The notes below the pieces were generated by a model. That model ran no database searches and was not told the DNA's origin. It saw only the letters and a list, made by a program, of their open reading frames with translations. Both the position numbers and the translations under genes were made by a program. Below, one piece after another: positions 62,179 to 64,000 of a DNA stretch of 64,000 bases (positions are counted from its first letter, which is position 1; every line of letters begins with the position of its first letter). The stretch covers positions 32,009-96,008 of the forward strand of contig JAGXRM010000055.1 of the NCBI GenBank assembly GCA_018335855.1, written 5' to 3'. The stretch is from Clostridiales bacterium. Lineage in GTDB: Bacteria; Bacillota; Dethiobacteria; Dethiobacterales; Dethiobacteraceae.

Positions 62179-62945
62179 TTCAAATCCAGTTCTGGCAGAT
62201 GGCGGCAGCCTATATCTTTGTTCTTATTCTGATGATTATAGTTAAAGTTAAAGGCATACCGCGGGAAAAAGAAATTGCACTCTCCACAGTGCGTATGACA
62301 CTGCAATTAATATTGACAGGATTTGTCCTTGTCTACCTTTTTGAGAACCCCCACCCTCTTCTCGTCCTGCTCACTCTCGCCATAATGCAGCTTTTCGCCA
62401 TCTCCAATATCTTTAAAAGAGTTAAAACAAAACTGTCCCATAAACTAAAAAAAATTATCGCCCTGGCCATGGTGACAGGCACCCTTACCAGCCTTTTATA
62501 CTTTATTCTTGTTGTAATCAACCTCTCGCCCTGGTACGAGCCAAGGTATTTCATACCGCTGGCAGGCATGCTGATCGGGAATTCAATGACAGGGATTTCA
62601 CTTGGCGTCACAAGGCTGGTGGAAGGCATGAACACACAAAAAAAACTGGTGGAAACAGCCCTCATGCTTGGCGCAACTCCAAAAGCCGCCTCCAGGCAAA
62701 TCACAGACAATGCCTTTGATGCGGCTATCCTGCCCACTATTAATTCCATGGTTGGGATGGGTATAGTATTTTTACCGGGCATGATGACAGGCCAAATCCT
62801 TGCCGGCATTTCACCCATTACAGCCATCGAGTATCAAATCGCAATCATGCTCGGCATTGTCGGCAGTGTCGCGCTGACTGTAATCCTTTTTGTGCAGCTA
62901 GGTTACAAAACATTTTTTAACCACGAGCAGCAGTTTGAAATTTAG
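62166..62945 (+). CDS. fetB: ABC transporter permease, FetB/YbbM-like (UPF0014)
   Basis: 259 residues with about seven transmembrane helices. GTLTSLLYFILVVINLSPWYEPRYFIPLAGMLIGNSMTGISLGVTRLVEGMN is the UPF0014 core, followed by KLVETALMLGATPKAASRQITDNAFDAAILPTINSMVGMGIVFLPGMMTGQILAGISP, the conserved coupling and substrate region. With the ATPase above it exports iron or another divalent metal (by family). The start ATG 62166 overlaps the ATPase gene, a coupled operon. Confidence 0.92.
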   Translation: MQEIIQIQFWQMAAAYIFVLILMIIVKVKGIPREKEIALSTVRMTLQLILTGFVLVYLFENPHPLLVLLTLAIMQLFAISNIFKRVKTKLSHKLKKIIALAMVTGTLTSLLYFILVVINLSPWYEPRYFIPLAGMLIGNSMTGISLGVTRLVEGMNTQKKLVETALMLGATPKAASRQITDNAFDAAILPTINSMVGMGIVFLPGMMTGQILAGISPITAIEYQIAIMLGIVGSVALTVILFVQLGYKTFFNHEQQFEI

Positions 62946-62987
62946 AAACGATTTTTATACCTCAAAAAATGAGTTTACCCCATAAAA

Positions 62988-63011
62988 GGGCCCTGCCGAA
63001 AAGCAAGGCTC
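62988..63011 (-). terminator. Weak terminator
   Basis: GCCTTGC and GCAGGGC pair around TTTTCG on the minus strand, then CCCTTTTAT. Lies between convergent fetB and the membrane protein gene. Confidence 0.5.
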
Positions 63012-63018
63012 TTATAAC

Positions 63019-63567
63019 TTATATCTTTTTAGGTTTTTTGAAACTAATTTTCGACTTCTGCAGAGAGGTTGACAGCTTAAAGCTTTTTTCCTGTTGAAAC
63101 TTTTTCACATCTTCGATGAAGAAAGTGAGGTTTCCAGCCAGAAGCTTTGTAAAAACTGCCAGGGACAAACCATATAAAAAGTGAGCTGCGATTGTTATTA
63201 AGATACCAGACGGCTCCAGGGGAACTTTATCGTGCACTAATTGCCCCAATAACAAACCGAAAAGACTAACCCAGACAAGCAGGCCAAAGCCTATGCCTTT
63301 AATCCATAAGTTTTCCTTACCGGTAAAATAAATAACATAGATAAAGATTACCCCCAAGAACCCGGCTACAATGATATCAGCAATACCGCCGATAAGTATA
63401 CCGGCAGGGGTGAACACATCCTCTTTTTCAAGAAAGAGTGCAGATATAAGCTGCCAGAAAACAACCGGAGTAAAGTTCAACCTAAAGCCTATGAAATTAA
63501 ACGTCAGTTTTACCGCATCTGCCAGCAGACCAACCAATATGCCAAGTATAATTTTATCCTTTAACAT
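63019..63567 (-). CDS. Membrane protein, second full member of the three-copy family
   Basis: 182 residues. Helices ILGILVGLLADAVKLTFNFIG, ILIGGIADIIVAGFLGVIFIYVIYFTGKENLWIKG and FGLLVWVSLFGLLLG, then ITIAAHFLYGLSLAVFTKLLA with the H-x-x-YG motif. This order matches the protein at 26429-27133 and the relic at 16013-16175. The C-terminus is a polar, lysine-rich tail (SFKLSTSLQKSKISFKKPKKI). Function unknown; no Cys-rich head as in 26429. ATG 63567 begins MLKDKIILGILV. Confidence 0.65.
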   Translation of the reverse strand: MLKDKIILGILVGLLADAVKLTFNFIGFRLNFTPVVFWQLISALFLEKEDVFTPAGILIGGIADIIVAGFLGVIFIYVIYFTGKENLWIKGIGFGLLVWVSLFGLLLGQLVHDKVPLEPSGILITIAAHFLYGLSLAVFTKLLAGNLTFFIEDVKKFQQEKSFKLSTSLQKSKISFKKPKKI

Positions 63568-64000
63568 CTTAAATCACCCTTTTATAATGTCATCTGGCAC
63601 TCAGCTTCCGTAACATACATACTATATTTGAAAATTTGAAGACTAATCTCATAGTGTTAGTGTGTTCAATATCTGGATCGAATAAACAACTTTTCTGAAT
63701 CATATTGAATGGCTTTAAAGCAAAAAAGCAGTATTCTCCAAAAAAATAAAGGGGCTTGCAGTTATGCAAACCCCTTTTAAGCAACCATCCCTATTCAAAC
63801 GAGTAATTTACCATTGTCACTATCAAGATACTTGACACACATCCTAACTAGCAACAGTAACCAGACATTTAATCGTCAACCATTGAAACTGTACAGCTGA
63901 ACTGGAAACAAGCTTGGTAAAGAAAAAACACTATCCTCAGACTGATTAAACTACCTGCAAAAAACCCAACGGTTTTGCAAAAGCATTTAAACCATAGTCA
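63568..64000. other. Gene-free end of window
   Basis: No gene is supported. A hairpin at 63748-63777 (AAGGGGCTTGCA-GTTA-TGCAAACCCCTT, one mismatch) is followed on the minus strand by a T7 run, so it looks like the terminator of a minus-strand gene that would start beyond 64000; the sequence 63780-64000 itself shows no coding signal. Confidence 0.5.

Overview
The window looks like chromosome of an anaerobic, metal- and redox-active Gram-positive bacterium (Bacillota, Clostridia- or Dethiobacter-like). Reasons: strong AGGAGG-type ribosome sites, Bacillota-type families (BrxC/YtxJ bacilliredoxin, YqhV, DUF1657, DUF2600/YtpB, BlaI/M56), anaerobe proteins (flavodiiron FprA, rubrerythrin, glycine-reductase-like selenoproteins, a 640-residue aconitase) and an 11-haem lipoprotein cytochrome. 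No species is claimed. No tRNA, rRNA, CRISPR array or prophage was seen.

The most striking feature is a concentration of selenoprotein genes in the first 28.5 kb. Six genes read through an in-frame TGA into family-matching sequence in the same frame, each with a hairpin shortly after the TGA that fits a bacterial SECIS: a Sec-containing bacilliredoxin (1636-1983), an 11-haem cytochrome lipoprotein (12804-14105), a deiodinase-like thioredoxin-fold protein (19662-20177), two GrdB/PrdB-like reductase subunits (22164-22895 and 27296-28537) and a membrane-anchored thioredoxin with a W-U-x-x-C site (24225-24662). Conventional ORF calling would split or shorten all six. The selenocysteine machinery (selA, selB, selC, selD) is not in the window.

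Layout. 1-5.9 kb: broken PAS-GGDEF-HD-GYP gene, Sec-bacilliredoxin, broken glycolate-oxidase-type gene, XRE regulator, CBS/ACT remnant, typA. 6-12.4 kb: ABC-F ATPase, flavin reductase, transketolase, FmdB-like zinc ribbon, flavodiiron protein. 12.8-18.4 kb: seleno-cytochrome and double-rhodanese lipoprotein, triple-HTH regulator, RelE/RelB-type toxin-antitoxin, geranylgeranyl-reductase-like flavoprotein. 18.4-20.2 kb: a graveyard of fragments (LiaF-like, DUF1657, IS3-type OrfA, NrfA) ending in the deiodinase-like gene. 20.4-28.5 kb: DUF3179 and a membrane protein, GrdB-like gene 1, a BlaI/M56 module controlling (by operator repeats) the seleno-thioredoxin / truncated ccdA / lgt operon, a CC-repeat microprotein, GrdB-like gene 2. 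28.7-35.3 kb: truncated genes and small metal-related genes (DUF1847, DUF134, DUF5320), ornithine-cyclodeaminase-like enzyme. 35.4-39.2 kb: RND exporter and its TetR regulator. 39.3-52.8 kb: nitrilase pair (one without catalytic residues), sugar symporter, six-hairpin glycosidase, MetE-like enzyme, CoA-disulfide-reductase-like enzyme, polyprenyl synthase and YtpB-like terpene synthase, DUF401 permease. 52.9-63.6 kb: ferredoxin protein, truncated DNA methyltransferase, aconitase, DRG-like GTPase, uridine-kinase-like protein, HD protein, PadR-FetAB-type operon, membrane protein.

About fifteen genes are clearly truncated or frameshifted, often by a clean loss of one end or a 30-60 residue internal block. 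This may be real decay or assembly damage; the sequence alone cannot say which. Gene families are named from recognisable motifs without any database search.
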